Positions 48,509 through 57,672 are shown, counted from the stretch's first letter. The stretch: DNA of 64,000 bases from Pokkaliibacter sp. MBI-7 (GCF_029846635.1 NZ_JARVTG010000001.1:62001-126000), one strand, 5' to 3'. Numbers and translations: made by a program. The notes: generated by a model from the sequence alone, not told the origin.

Positions 48509-50239
48509 TCAGTCCTCACCACCATCGTGGGTGATACGCAGCACTTCATCCAGGGTGGTGACGCCCTGCAGCGCCAGCCTTAAGCCGTCTTCATGCAGGG
48601 TCAGCATGCCCTGCCGCCGGGCCTCCTGCTCCAGCAGCACCGCATCAGCCTGCTGCATCACCAGTTTGCGCAGGTTGTCGTTCAGTACCAGCAACTCGCT
48701 GATGGCACAGCGGCCCAGATAGCCTTCCCCCGCAGCCAGCCCGACGCGGGGCCGATACAGGCGAACCGGCTGGCCAGCGGCATAGCGCTGCAGCTGATAA
48801 CGCTCAATCACTTCCGGCAGCGGCTCATAGGCTTCGCTGAGAGCCGGGTCCAGCCGCCGTACCAGGCGCTGAGCCAGAATGGCGTTGATGGTGGAAACCA
48901 GAAGATAGTCTTCCACCCCCATATCGAGCAGACGGGTGATACTGGCAGCCGCGGAATTAGTGTGCAGGGTAGACAGCACCAGATGGCCGGTCAGTGCCGA
49001 CTGAATGGCAATACGGCAGGTTTCCAGATCGCGCATTTCGCCGATCATGATCACATCCGGGTCCTGCCGCACAATGGAACGCAGCGCCTGCGCAAAATCG
49101 AGACCGATAGTGGGCTTGACCTGAATCTGGTTGATGCCTTCCAGCTGGTATTCCACCGGATCTTCGACGGTGATGATCTTGCGTTCCGGCGTGTTCAGCA
49201 GCGACAGCGCGGTGTAAAGCGTCGTGGTTTTACCCGAGCCGGTGGGGCCGGTGACCAGCACCACGCCGTGAGGACGTTCCAGCAACTGACGAAAACGCGC
49301 CCGTGTCGCCTCGTCCATCCCCAGACTGGCAAAATCGAAACGCACCGTCTCCCGCTGCAGCAGGCGCATCACGACCGACTCACCAAAGCTGGTGGGCACG
49401 GTGGATACACGCAAATCCAGCTCCTGCCCCTGCACCCGCATCATAATGCGGCCATCCTGCGGCAAACGTCGTTCGGCGATATTCAGCCGTGCCATGATCT
49501 TGATACGGGAAATCACCGCTGCCGTGGAGCTGACCGGCGGCGCCTCGCTGTCCTGCAGTACCCCGTCTACCCGGTAGCGCACCTTGAGGCGATTCTCGAA
49601 CGGCTCGATATGGATATCCGACGCCCGTCGCTCCACCGCCCGCTGAATCAGCAGATTGACCAGCCGGATCACCGGCGCCTCTGACGCCAGATCCTTCAGA
49701 TGCTCCACATCCTCCACCACATCGCCCCCCTCGCCGATACTTTCCACCAGCGAGCCCATGGCCGAGCGGCCCTGGCCGTAATAGCGCTCCAGCAATTCAT
49801 CTATCTCACTGGCCAGCCCGATACTCACCGCCACCTGTGCCTCGCAGGCATAGCTCAGGGCATCGACCACATAACGGTCTTCCGGGTCCGCCAGCACCAC
49901 CTGCAACAGCGGCAGTGGCTCCCCCTGCGAGGCCTCGCGCTCTGCCGCAGGCTGCCAGCCATAAGGGAACACCTTGTGCTGCCTGAGAAAGCGCAGCGAC
50001 ACCTCCGGCAGCGCCGCCACATCCAGCAGTGCCAGCTGCGCCTCATCACCCTGCCAGCGCGGCAACTGATACTGCGCAGCAAAGTGTTCAGCCAGATCAC
50101 GCTCCGACACCAGCCCCAGCCGCACCAGAAAGGCCGAAAAGCGCCCGTCGCTAACCGGGTTATACAGACGCTGGGCGCGCTCCAGATCGGCGGGCTTGAT
50201 AATATTGGCTAATTCCATGCGCTGTATTGACTCCACCAC
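48509..50239 (-). CDS. gspE: Type II secretion ATPase GspE
   Basis: 576 residues (start 50239 or ATG 50218). N-terminal MshEN-type domain (ERAQRLYNPVSDGRFSAFLV), N2 domain with RASDIHIEPFENRLKVRYRV, Walker A GVVLVTGPTGSGKTTTLYTA at about 325-345, Asp/Walker B region DPDVIMIGEMRDLETCRIAI and SALTGHLVLSTLHTNSAAAS. The tetra-cysteine zinc loop found in many GspE/PilB proteins is absent: the corresponding stretch reads PVRLYRPRVGLAAGEGYLGR. Powers pseudopilus polymerisation. Upstream is 600 nt of non-coding AT-rich DNA. Confidence 0.92.
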   Translation of the reverse strand: MVESIQRMELANIIKPADLERAQRLYNPVSDGRFSAFLVRLGLVSERDLAEHFAAQYQLPRWQGDEAQLALLDVAALPEVSLRFLRQHKVFPYGWQPAAEREASQGEPLPLLQVVLADPEDRYVVDALSYACEAQVAVSIGLASEIDELLERYYGQGRSAMGSLVESIGEGGDVVEDVEHLKDLASEAPVIRLVNLLIQRAVERRASDIHIEPFENRLKVRYRVDGVLQDSEAPPVSSTAAVISRIKIMARLNIAERRLPQDGRIMMRVQGQELDLRVSTVPTSFGESVVMRLLQRETVRFDFASLGMDEATRARFRQLLERPHGVVLVTGPTGSGKTTTLYTALSLLNTPERKIITVEDPVEYQLEGINQIQVKPTIGLDFAQALRSIVRQDPDVIMIGEMRDLETCRIAIQSALTGHLVLSTLHTNSAAASITRLLDMGVEDYLLVSTINAILAQRLVRRLDPALSEAYEPLPEVIERYQLQRYAAGQPVRLYRPRVGLAAGEGYLGRCAISELLVLNDNLRKLVMQQADAVLLEQEARRQGMLTLHEDGLRLALQGVTTLDEVLRITHDGGED

Positions 50240-50840
50240 CTCTTATTTCCATTATATAAAATGAACATATTTCGCACGAATCAAAAGCAGCTCTACAGGC
50301 TAACTTTGTTGGCTCACGCATTAGTCACTGCACTTATATCAGTTGTAATTCCAGCGCATGATCAAAAGCCGTCAGAGTTGTTCACCGTTCTTCATCACTC
50401 GCTAAATTTTTTGTCTTCTAGTTGATAAAGCAATCATTGATTTGAGGGGAGAACTATTAAAAATGTCCAATCCACTCCTTATTAACATGCGGAATTCAAA
50501 TTTCCACACCATTTATTTTAATAAAGCCCACAATTACAGGCTCACTTCCTAGAGTTTAAAATTATCTATCACTTCAACTACTTTAAAGCGAAGTTGCTCC
50601 TCGTTGAGTTTAAGCACTTCACGATCTGGATCGAGGTTATATCGAAAGACACTCGCTTAAACTCCTTTTATCCAATTGTAGAAGGTTGTTATCGCGTTCG
50701 AATTTCCAAAGCTCTATATATGCGTTGAAAACTCATCTACAGTTAATCTCTCACTGGAGGATCATTTTGCTAATGCTAAAACTGTAGCGCTCATCGTAAC
50801 AAGCCATTTGCAATATAGTTAAATGAATTCCGACTTTTCC
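50240..50840. other. AT-rich stretch without supported gene
   Basis: Between gspE and an IS200-like remnant I see no open frame of credible composition and no clear RNA gene. It should contain the promoter now driving gspE-K. The base composition resembles the Rhs insert rather than the T2SS genes. Confidence 0.5.
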
Positions 50841-50860
50841 GAAGGCTTATTGGGGCGGAC

Positions 50861-51191
50861 GCCCTAAAAGGGCTATCCGTTGCGCCCAAGGCGCTACATC
50901 ATCCCGAATCTCAGCTGGTCACGAGATCATCCGCTTTCTCCTGATTCCGGATGTGCTCTCGGACCCTCTCTTCATCCAAGCTTAAGGTTGAAAAAAGTAG
51001 CTTTTCGCTCAGAATGCCTCATCATTGTAATTCCTCTGGTGGTCTCCGAACTGCCCGGCAATGGTGCTCTTACCTTTGAAGTATCCAACTACGATGGTAC
51101 TTACAATCCCAGCGTGCATACTCCAAACTTTCATAGTCTCGCATAGGGTTACCTTCATCTTTCTTGGTCGAAAAGCAAAGGTATTTCGACC
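50861..51191 (-). mobile_element. Decayed IS200/IS605-family element
   Basis: Remnant on the minus strand. End hairpins: GCCCT-aaa-AGGGC (50861-50873) and GCGCC-caa-GGCGC (50882-50894) beyond the 3' end, and GGTCGAAA/TTTCGACC (51166-51173 with 51184-51191) beyond the 5' end. Subterminal hairpins are how this family marks its ends. The transposase between them is broken. Confidence 0.6.
50911..51144 (-). pseudogene. IS200/IS605 TnpA transposase remnant
   Basis: ATG 51144 begins MRDYESLEYARWDCKYHRSW, the hallmark N-terminus of TnpA (xYxSLxHxxWDCKYH). After a deletion another frame gives YFKGKSTIAGQFGDHQRNYN and DEAF, matching the central KGKSA-IA-R-G-R-RNF region. A third frame gives STLSLDEERVREHIRNQEKA and ends at 50911. 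The catalytic HUH and Tyr regions are mostly gone, so the element cannot move by itself. Confidence 0.7.
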
Positions 51192-51248
51192 GGGGCCTCT
51201 GTCAAGCCTAAGCGAGTGACCCCGGCATAGCCAAGGGATTACTCCTGA

Positions 51249-51492
51249 TTAATTATCAAACTGAGGAATTCCTGACGACAGCTTAAAGCTGGTAACGAAA
51301 TCTCCGGCATTATCCAAAACAATTACATTGTTTGAAAAATCTTTGAATCCTTCACAAATCCATAGATTCCTTTTTGTACAGTTGCTGTATTAATCAAGTC
51401 GCCAGTAATCGCTTTAAAAAAACAAGAGTCTTAAGGTTCTGTTTAGTCATATTAACCCCAAAGTCTGAAGCAGACTTGAACTTCTTTACCAA
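51249..51492 (-). pseudogene. Decayed orphan toxin C-terminus
   Basis: Three consecutive minus-strand frames joined by two frameshifts: LVKKFKSASDFGVNMTKQNL with KTLVFL (to a T7/A7 run near 51414-51422), then KAITGDLINTATVQKGIYGF with VKDSKIF, then NNVIVLDNAGDFVTSFKLSS ending GIPQFDN at 51249. The ending resembles C-terminal toxin domains of contact-dependent or Rhs systems (VVxxDxxGxFxSxxKLS). Located directly after a toxin-immunity pair, where orphan tails accumulate. Family assignment is tentative. Confidence 0.5.
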
Positions 51493-51528
51493 TTAATTAT
51501 TAGTGAAATTCTCTGATTTTTTGTAACA

Positions 51529-52092
51529 TTAAACTACAACGGCTAGATTCATCCCGGTCGCACCAATAGACTCTAGTCTTTCTTTAACGTTCTCGCTGAT
51601 AACTACAGCAACCTCAAACTTCTTTAACCTGAAAATATCAAGGCCTGGTATTTTATTAGCATCTAATCGCAACTTCATGAATGCCCTGTACTCTCCAGCT
51701 TTGTCCGGCCTCACAGGGTCATTTTGCTCAAATTTTTGAAATTCTGAGTTTACCTCATCAACACACTCAACAATTTCGTAGATCACTAACGCATAGTAAT
51801 CAGTGGAGCATCGTTTCCACTGAACTTGAATAGGAATAAAAGCAATACCTTTGATATCACTAAGTGCTTCATATATTTTCCTGCTAACAATCGGCAAACC
51901 GTATGTTTCCGTAAAAGTGAAGTCCATTTCCTCACCATCACGTACTAGTTCGATTTTTAAATTAGTGGCACCCTCTGGTGCTGATGTTGCCAGCTTCCAA
52001 TTGTCAACTTCAGCAATATCGCCTAAATACCATCTACTAGGGAAATTAATATCATCGTTAAGTTCAAAGTATTTCATTGATTCGTCAACCAT
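51529..52092 (-). CDS. DUF1629 (Imm11-like) immunity protein
   Basis: 187 residues (start 52092, or ATG 52077 giving MKYFELNDD). Blocks: NFPSRWYLGDIAEVDNWKLA, MDFTFTETYGLPIVSRKIYE, VQWKRCSTDYYALVIYEIVE, DIFRLKKFEVAVVISENVKE and IGATGMNLAVV. These fit the Imm11/DUF1629 family, cytoplasmic antidotes to polymorphic toxins. It overlaps the AHH toxin gene, as expected for the cognate immunity gene. Confidence 0.75.
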   Translation of the reverse strand: MVDESMKYFELNDDINFPSRWYLGDIAEVDNWKLATSAPEGATNLKIELVRDGEEMDFTFTETYGLPIVSRKIYEALSDIKGIAFIPIQVQWKRCSTDYYALVIYEIVECVDEVNSEFQKFEQNDPVRPDKAGEYRAFMKLRLDANKIPGLDIFRLKKFEVAVVISENVKERLESIGATGMNLAVVV

Positions 52093-53024
52093 CTATTGAC
52101 TTGACTACCTACTGTAGTCGCCTCCATTCTGATTCGATCTAGAGTTCCAGTCACCGCGTTTTGATACGCACTTGTATTAGCTTCCAATCCGCGAGTTGCA
52201 GACAGAAGCTCTTTATATACATAGGAGTGATACGCTTCTGGATGGGGGCCTTGATGACCCGGAACAGCAACCTTGTTTATCGCATCATCTAAACCAATGC
52301 CAGCCTTATTAAATATTTCTTGAAATCGAGGAGTCCAAGGTCCTCCACTCGCTGCAGAGATACAATTCTTATTTGTGCATATGTGGTGGACAGGTGCCTT
52401 CTGTGTAACATTACTTCCTAACTTCCCAAGGCCAGCACCAGCAGATAATATTTTTGTCACACCAGCTGGAAGATAAGGAACCGCGGCTGCTGTGGTATCA
52501 GCACCCAGATCTATTGTTGCAGAGCTAACCATATCTGAGTTATTGGTGACATATCCATAACCGATTCTGGCAATATCGTAGATTACATTCGCCACATCCC
52601 AGATTGTGTCTAGTGGAATTTGACCTTTTGGGTCTATAAATCGATAGGGGTTATTATTAGCATAAGCGTATCGATTTATTGAATAAAGATTGCCTTCATG
52701 CGTTGGCTGGATCGGATCGCGACTCAAAAAACGGCCAGCATCACTGTCGTAATAGCGTGCTCGCATATATGTCAGGCCCAGTGTGGGGTCATAGCTATGA
52801 CCCGCATATCCCGGTCCTGCATTGACAGCACCAGTGACCTTGTTGCCGTAAACACCATATTCCGCACTGTCTATCACTACGCCAGCGCTGTTTGCCTCGA
52901 CCAAAGGGCTACCCAGATGGTCGGTATATACATAGGTAACACTTCCTGCCTGCGAGGATTGAAGTGCTATCACCATCAGCACAAGGCACGCGTACAGTGA
53001 GTTTACGAGCACGTGTCGTAACAT
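52074..53024 (-). CDS. Separately exported Rhs-core protein with C-terminal AHH nuclease
   Basis: 316 residues. Own signal peptide (about 1-27, VLMVIALQSSQAGS). Rhs repeat-associated core at about 28-135: YVYTDHLGSPLVEANSAGVV, LTYMRARYYDSDAGRFLSRD, NRYAYANNNPYRFIDPKGQI. The variable tail carries an AHH-type nuclease: PVHHICTNKN (His213-His214), WTPRFQEIFNKAGIGLDDAI, GHQGPHPEAYHSY (His257, 261, 266). A DNase or RNase toxin is expected. It starts 18 nt after the 1422-aa shell gene. A core-toxin tip detached from its shell with its own signal peptide is unusual. Confidence 0.85.
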   Translation of the reverse strand: MLRHVLVNSLYACLVLMVIALQSSQAGSVTYVYTDHLGSPLVEANSAGVVIDSAEYGVYGNKVTGAVNAGPGYAGHSYDPTLGLTYMRARYYDSDAGRFLSRDPIQPTHEGNLYSINRYAYANNNPYRFIDPKGQIPLDTIWDVANVIYDIARIGYGYVTNNSDMVSSATIDLGADTTAAAVPYLPAGVTKILSAGAGLGKLGSNVTQKAPVHHICTNKNCISAASGGPWTPRFQEIFNKAGIGLDDAINKVAVPGHQGPHPEAYHSYVYKELLSATRGLEANTSAYQNAVTGTLDRIRMEATTVGSQVNRWLTNQ

Positions 53025-53041
53025 CTTTTGGGCTCCTTCTC

Positions 53042-56000
53042 TTAATGCAACAACAGAGAGGTGATAGGTACTAACACCGCAGCCATATTCAGTTGGCCGG
53101 CATAAATAGGGTTACTACCATTGATGTACTCCTGCAGGTTGGATAGCCCATCACCATCACTGTCCAGCCCCGCATCAGCCAGCAGAGGATCCAAACCGTA
53201 CTGCACCTCCCAGGCATCAGGTAGCCCATCACCATCTGAGTCCTTACTCAGCCCGTTCAGGCCGTTGATTGCTTCATAGTCGTCCGACAGCCCGTCTGCG
53301 TCAGTGTCCTTATTAACCGTAGCTGGGGTAGACTCATGACAGTCTACGGCGGTGTTGCACACCTGCTTAGCAACCAGATTGTTGGCTAAATAGATGTAAT
53401 TGCGGAAGCCATTGCCAGCTTTGTACTCAAACAGCAATTGGCCACCATCACTGTAAAAGGCGTACTTAGGGACATCGCCGTCATCGACACTCTTTACAAG
53501 GTTCCCATTGGCGTCGTAGCTACGCGAGTTGCCCCCCATGTAACCCACCAGTCGATTTGCTTTGTCATAAGTTAACACTATTCCATTTTTCAACGTGGCG
53601 TTCCCTCTGCTGTCATAGTCATAGGAAGCCTTCATCATATTGTTGTGAGTAATGTTGACTAGTTGGTTGACTGCGTTGTAATTGAAAACCTTGGTCAGGG
53701 TGTCACTGCTAATTTCTCGCAAATTGTTCAACGCATCGTATTTGAACACTTCTGCTGAGGTGTCTCGGGCTGATTTACTGCTGACCAATCGATCAAACAT
53801 GTCGTACTGCATGGTACGGCCGCGTTTACTTCCCGGAATGCTGTCAGTCTGCTGGAGTAAATTACCCTTTTTGTCGTAACTGTAGGTGAGGCCAACATAC
53901 TTCGTATTGGTATTGGCATAGGTTATTCCCTGAGGGGCGCCACGCACATTGAGTGGCTTAGAAAACTGGGTTCCGTTTCCGTAAGTAAAGGCCTTCATTA
54001 TTCCGTTGGGGCCGTATTGAGCGGCGTAGGCATAACTTCCAGCACGTGTTGCACGACCAAAAACATCGGGAACAGTATCAACACGAGTACCACTGGGATA
54101 CGTCATGCTGTCGCGCACACCATACGCGTTATAACCGTAGGCTGTTTTCCAGTTGAATCCATCAAGCGCCAGCGCTTCTGAGGTCATCAATCCACGACGG
54201 TTGTATCCATAGGTTCTGACTACCGCACCTGCAACAGCGCTAGTACGACTGCCTCGCTTATCATAGGTGAAAGTGATATCAGGAGTAGCGTCTGGAAAGT
54301 TGATCAACTTTTCCCGACCGATTAAATCGTAACTGATAGCGGTCTTTTCGCTGGCAGGCACATTAGCAAGACCACAGTCATTTGTAGTGATATTAATACC
54401 CTCAGCTCGCCAAGTGACTCTCCCGGCAGCATCATAAGCAAACACATCACTTTTACCTTCCGGCTCCTGATATCTACATAACTGTCCTGTACTGTTATAG
54501 AAGTACTTTTTGGTTATTGAGCTGTTAACACCGTTATATGAACCAAACTGCGTTAGTTGCTGAGGACGTCCATAGATATCTCGCGTAATAGTCTGAGTAA
54601 TTCCACCCATGACAGACTTAATCAAATTTTTATATTCAGGTTGATCATAGGCCTGATAATAGGAACTCTGTCTATTCCCGCTAACATCCGTCACCGTTAC
54701 ACCCATATTTTTCAGGTATTGTATGGTGCTTTTCAGAATGCCAAGCTCAGAATCCTGTTCTTTTGCAACAACACGACCTAAGGCGTCGTAGATAGTACGA
54801 ATCCCCTTGGTACTCATTGCGATACTACCGCTATCGTAGGCATATGACTCAAAAGTTGTATTGCCCCTCCAGTCATAACTAAAATTTTTAAACAACGACT
54901 GACCATTACCACTTTGAACCGTAGCAATGGGCCGCTGCATAACATCATAACTAGTAATGGTCGTAGCCTTCCCAAAGTGTTCCGTTACTCTCAGGGCACC
55001 ATCAGGATAATCATAGACATAGTTTTTGCTGTGCCAGACTTGCCCATCCGCTTCTGACGGGTAGCTTTCAGAAGTCATCCATCCTAGGGGATTGTATGTA
55101 AATCGACGGACAGCACCGAGCTGATCCGTATGGGAGACGACCTCTCCAAAGCCATTCACCTGCACAGATTCAGAGGATCCATCGGCATAAACTACCTTCT
55201 GCGGTATCCCCAGCTTGTATTGAGAGTAAGTCGTAGTATTGCCTAATGCGTCTTGTGCTGATGTCAGCAGACCTGCACTATTCCAGCTATATTTACCTTG
55301 CAGCTGGCCGAACGAATACTGCTCCAACAGCTGGCCGTTACTGTTATATACCTGATTATTTATGACATCTCCATTTGCCAAGTTAGTCGTATTGGCAGGT
55401 AGGCCGAAGATATTCTTTGCTTCGTTATCAAAATAGTGATGCAGCAAACGAAGCGGCACGTTGCCCGCGATATCGTTGCTGCGCGTTACAATAACGGGGC
55501 GGGCCAGTTTATCAAAAGTCTCTACCCATTGAGTGAAAACATTTCCCTCCTGATAAATGGTTTTTCTTACTTGTGGATGGTATTTTTCAATACGATCATG
55601 TGCAGCATGTACTTCTACTGTAACCCCAACCCGCTCAGGATATTCCTGCCGATTGTCAGCATACTCCATATGCTCACGACGTTTATAGGCTGTGACCGTA
55701 TTGGTTTTATCTAGCGCCACATCGTAATATATGTCCAATAAGTCCCCTAGGCTTTCACCCAGTACGTTATCAAACATATAAACATCTTTTTTAGTATCTG
55801 GGTTAGTTACAATAGCGATGCTAACTGATGGTGCAGGATCTCCGGTAATATATTCGTATGACCAATTTTGGGAAACCCCCTTGCCAGTGTAAGACTTTTC
55901 AATAAGGGATACACTGAGATAACGGGGATCAAAAATTAAATAGTCAGCAACATCAATACCTATATCAGAGGCTTTTACTGAAACAAGTGGCACACAAGCA

Positions 56001-57310
56001 TTTTTATTAAATTCTTCTGAACTATACTTTATGTTATGTAGTGAAGTTTCAAATCTAAAGTTTCCTTTTAACCCAGATGGATGCTCCATTGTTATTGAAT
56101 TGTAGACACCAAAGCTTATAGAAAGTGGGTGATAGCCACCTCTACAAAAAAACATTTCGTCCCCGACTTTATCAAAATAAAAATTTGAGTTCGTTGACAG
56201 TTCTTTGTCATTCAAGTCCCGTGTGTAAAAAGACCATTTTCTTCCATCTGGAAGTGTAACACTTTCCAAATGAGACCTATCAGTATAAGAGTATTTCCAC
56301 TTCTTTTGAGCAGCCCCTGATAGAACTGTAACGGAATCTAAACTATTCTCTATATCAGAGGATTTTAACTTCTTCCAAGTAGCCCTTACTAATCGACCAT
56401 CACTTCCAGATATCTCAACTAGATTATTTCCGCTATACTTATACAGTAAATAATTGCCGTTTATATCCTCTACCCTCGTAGGATAGAATGAAACCTCTGC
56501 TCTTGTTGTACTTAGAACAGGGCTTGGAAAGGCATTACCAATCAAGGCAGTACTTGCATCTATTATAGGATATGAGTAATCTAGGTCAAGAATTCTTCTT
56601 GACACCATCCAATCAAACCAATATTTAGTTCCATCCGGAGAAGTTACTAAAAAAGCCTCTCCCAATTTTCCATTTTTAGTTGAAGACAAACAGGAAATAT
56701 TCCAATTATTTTTTGTTATTAAAGAACCGTTATTTTGCAAGATGGACTGCCTTCCTTCATTAGGAATATCTAAGTCTACCCCCTGCCACCAATCTTCAGC
56801 CCGAAAATTTCTTTTATTTTCCCAATGCTGCGATGTTTCAAGCAAGCCAAAATTACTACATCTGGCATATGGGTTGTTCCCTCGCACACGCCAGTCCCCA
56901 TTAGGAGTGCTTGTTTTTTTTTTACTAACCTGATCAGCTTCATCCTGAACAATAGAGACAATTCTTGGTATTTCCAGATCCCAATTTCCAATCTCCCTTC
57001 CACTTGATCTAGTGTTGACCACCTCCTCTTCAGGTGATAATGATCTCGCAACTCTGATAGTTGGGCCATTTCCTTCTAATACAACATCCTCTTGATAAAA
57101 CGAAACCCGACCATCTTTTAACCCAAGTTTCTCCCCGAATGGATTTTCTCCTAAAGGTTCTAGCGAGAATTTTGGCGTATACTTTTTCATCATCTCCTTT
57201 TCTGGTGTGCTATTCCCTCCAAACTGGAAGGCATTTGCCACCGAGCAGAGAAGCATTACGAAAAAGGACGTCAACACATGTATGTTTGACACTTTCGTTT
57301 TTCCCTTCAC
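53042..57310 (-). CDS. Exported YD-repeat (Rhs) shell protein with calcium-binding C-terminus
   Basis: 1422 residues. Signal peptide (about 1-28, VLTSFFVMLLCSVANAF). No SpvB or PAAR domain. YD/RHS repeats cover about 330-1310 (e.g. YNSNGQLLEQYSFGQLQGKY, YDYDSRGNATLKNGIVLTYD, YDANGNLVKSVDDGD). Residues about 1335-1400 hold three TSP3/EF-like calcium repeats: DTDADGLSDDYE, DSDGDGLPDAWE, DSDGDGLSNLQE. It ends just where the Rhs core would begin; the core is the next gene. Probably forms the beta-shell that encloses toxin. AT-rich compared with the gsp genes, so acquired separately. Confidence 0.85.
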   Translation of the reverse strand: MKGKTKVSNIHVLTSFFVMLLCSVANAFQFGGNSTPEKEMMKKYTPKFSLEPLGENPFGEKLGLKDGRVSFYQEDVVLEGNGPTIRVARSLSPEEEVVNTRSSGREIGNWDLEIPRIVSIVQDEADQVSKKKTSTPNGDWRVRGNNPYARCSNFGLLETSQHWENKRNFRAEDWWQGVDLDIPNEGRQSILQNNGSLITKNNWNISCLSSTKNGKLGEAFLVTSPDGTKYWFDWMVSRRILDLDYSYPIIDASTALIGNAFPSPVLSTTRAEVSFYPTRVEDINGNYLLYKYSGNNLVEISGSDGRLVRATWKKLKSSDIENSLDSVTVLSGAAQKKWKYSYTDRSHLESVTLPDGRKWSFYTRDLNDKELSTNSNFYFDKVGDEMFFCRGGYHPLSISFGVYNSITMEHPSGLKGNFRFETSLHNIKYSSEEFNKNACVPLVSVKASDIGIDVADYLIFDPRYLSVSLIEKSYTGKGVSQNWSYEYITGDPAPSVSIAIVTNPDTKKDVYMFDNVLGESLGDLLDIYYDVALDKTNTVTAYKRREHMEYADNRQEYPERVGVTVEVHAAHDRIEKYHPQVRKTIYQEGNVFTQWVETFDKLARPVIVTRSNDIAGNVPLRLLHHYFDNEAKNIFGLPANTTNLANGDVINNQVYNSNGQLLEQYSFGQLQGKYSWNSAGLLTSAQDALGNTTTYSQYKLGIPQKVVYADGSSESVQVNGFGEVVSHTDQLGAVRRFTYNPLGWMTSESYPSEADGQVWHSKNYVYDYPDGALRVTEHFGKATTITSYDVMQRPIATVQSGNGQSLFKNFSYDWRGNTTFESYAYDSGSIAMSTKGIRTIYDALGRVVAKEQDSELGILKSTIQYLKNMGVTVTDVSGNRQSSYYQAYDQPEYKNLIKSVMGGITQTITRDIYGRPQQLTQFGSYNGVNSSITKKYFYNSTGQLCRYQEPEGKSDVFAYDAAGRVTWRAEGINITTNDCGLANVPASEKTAISYDLIGREKLINFPDATPDITFTYDKRGSRTSAVAGAVVRTYGYNRRGLMTSEALALDGFNWKTAYGYNAYGVRDSMTYPSGTRVDTVPDVFGRATRAGSYAYAAQYGPNGIMKAFTYGNGTQFSKPLNVRGAPQGITYANTNTKYVGLTYSYDKKGNLLQQTDSIPGSKRGRTMQYDMFDRLVSSKSARDTSAEVFKYDALNNLREISSDTLTKVFNYNAVNQLVNITHNNMMKASYDYDSRGNATLKNGIVLTYDKANRLVGYMGGNSRSYDANGNLVKSVDDGDVPKYAFYSDGGQLLFEYKAGNGFRNYIYLANNLVAKQVCNTAVDCHESTPATVNKDTDADGLSDDYEAINGLNGLSKDSDGDGLPDAWEVQYGLDPLLADAGLDSDGDGLSNLQEYINGSNPIYAGQLNMAAVLVPITSLLLH

Positions 57311-57322
57311 TCCTAATCTTCC

Positions 57323-57646
57323 TTATTGAAAAATTTTCACGAAATTTGACGAAGTGTACGATGCATTTTTCCCTGAGCATGAATTTAGTGATGGCCATCC
57401 AATATAAACCGACACCTTAGTCGTATAGGCATTTAATAAAGTTATAAACGCCATTTTCAAGCTATCTTTTTCCGTCCAATTCACCTTACACCAATTCGAA
57501 CTGCAGGTTTGACTAGTCGTGAAATATATATTTCTATTGCTGTGATTAACCACAGAGGTGACTAGCTCTTTACAGCTGACAGCGGCATAACTAACCGCAA
57601 CTTTGCTTCCTAAAACTAATACCGAAGCAAGTGCCAACTTTTTCAT
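57323..57646 (-). CDS. Small secreted Cys-containing protein (107 aa)
   Basis: TAGGAGAAGTT precedes ATG 57646; the frame extends to 57676. Signal peptide (KKLALASVLVLGSKVAVSYA), mature part about 85 residues with 5 Cys (SCKELVTSVVNHSNRNIYFT, SQTCSSNWCKVNWTEKDSLK, KVSVYIGWPSLNSCSG). Small exported beta-rich protein of unknown family. It is placed 12 nt before the Rhs shell gene and 26 nt after gspD, so it probably shares their transcript. Confidence 0.65.
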   Translation of the reverse strand: MKKLALASVLVLGSKVAVSYAAVSCKELVTSVVNHSNRNIYFTTSQTCSSNWCKVNWTEKDSLKMAFITLLNAYTTKVSVYIGWPSLNSCSGKNASYTSSNFVKIFQ

Positions 57647-57672
57647 AACTTCTCCTATTTTAGTTCGACTAA

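Noticed and set aside
48593..49684. Long plus-strand open frame (363 codons) opposite gspE
   Set aside because: Shadow in GC-rich DNA; Gln/His/Arg-rich composition and no ribosome site; gspE is clearly the gene.
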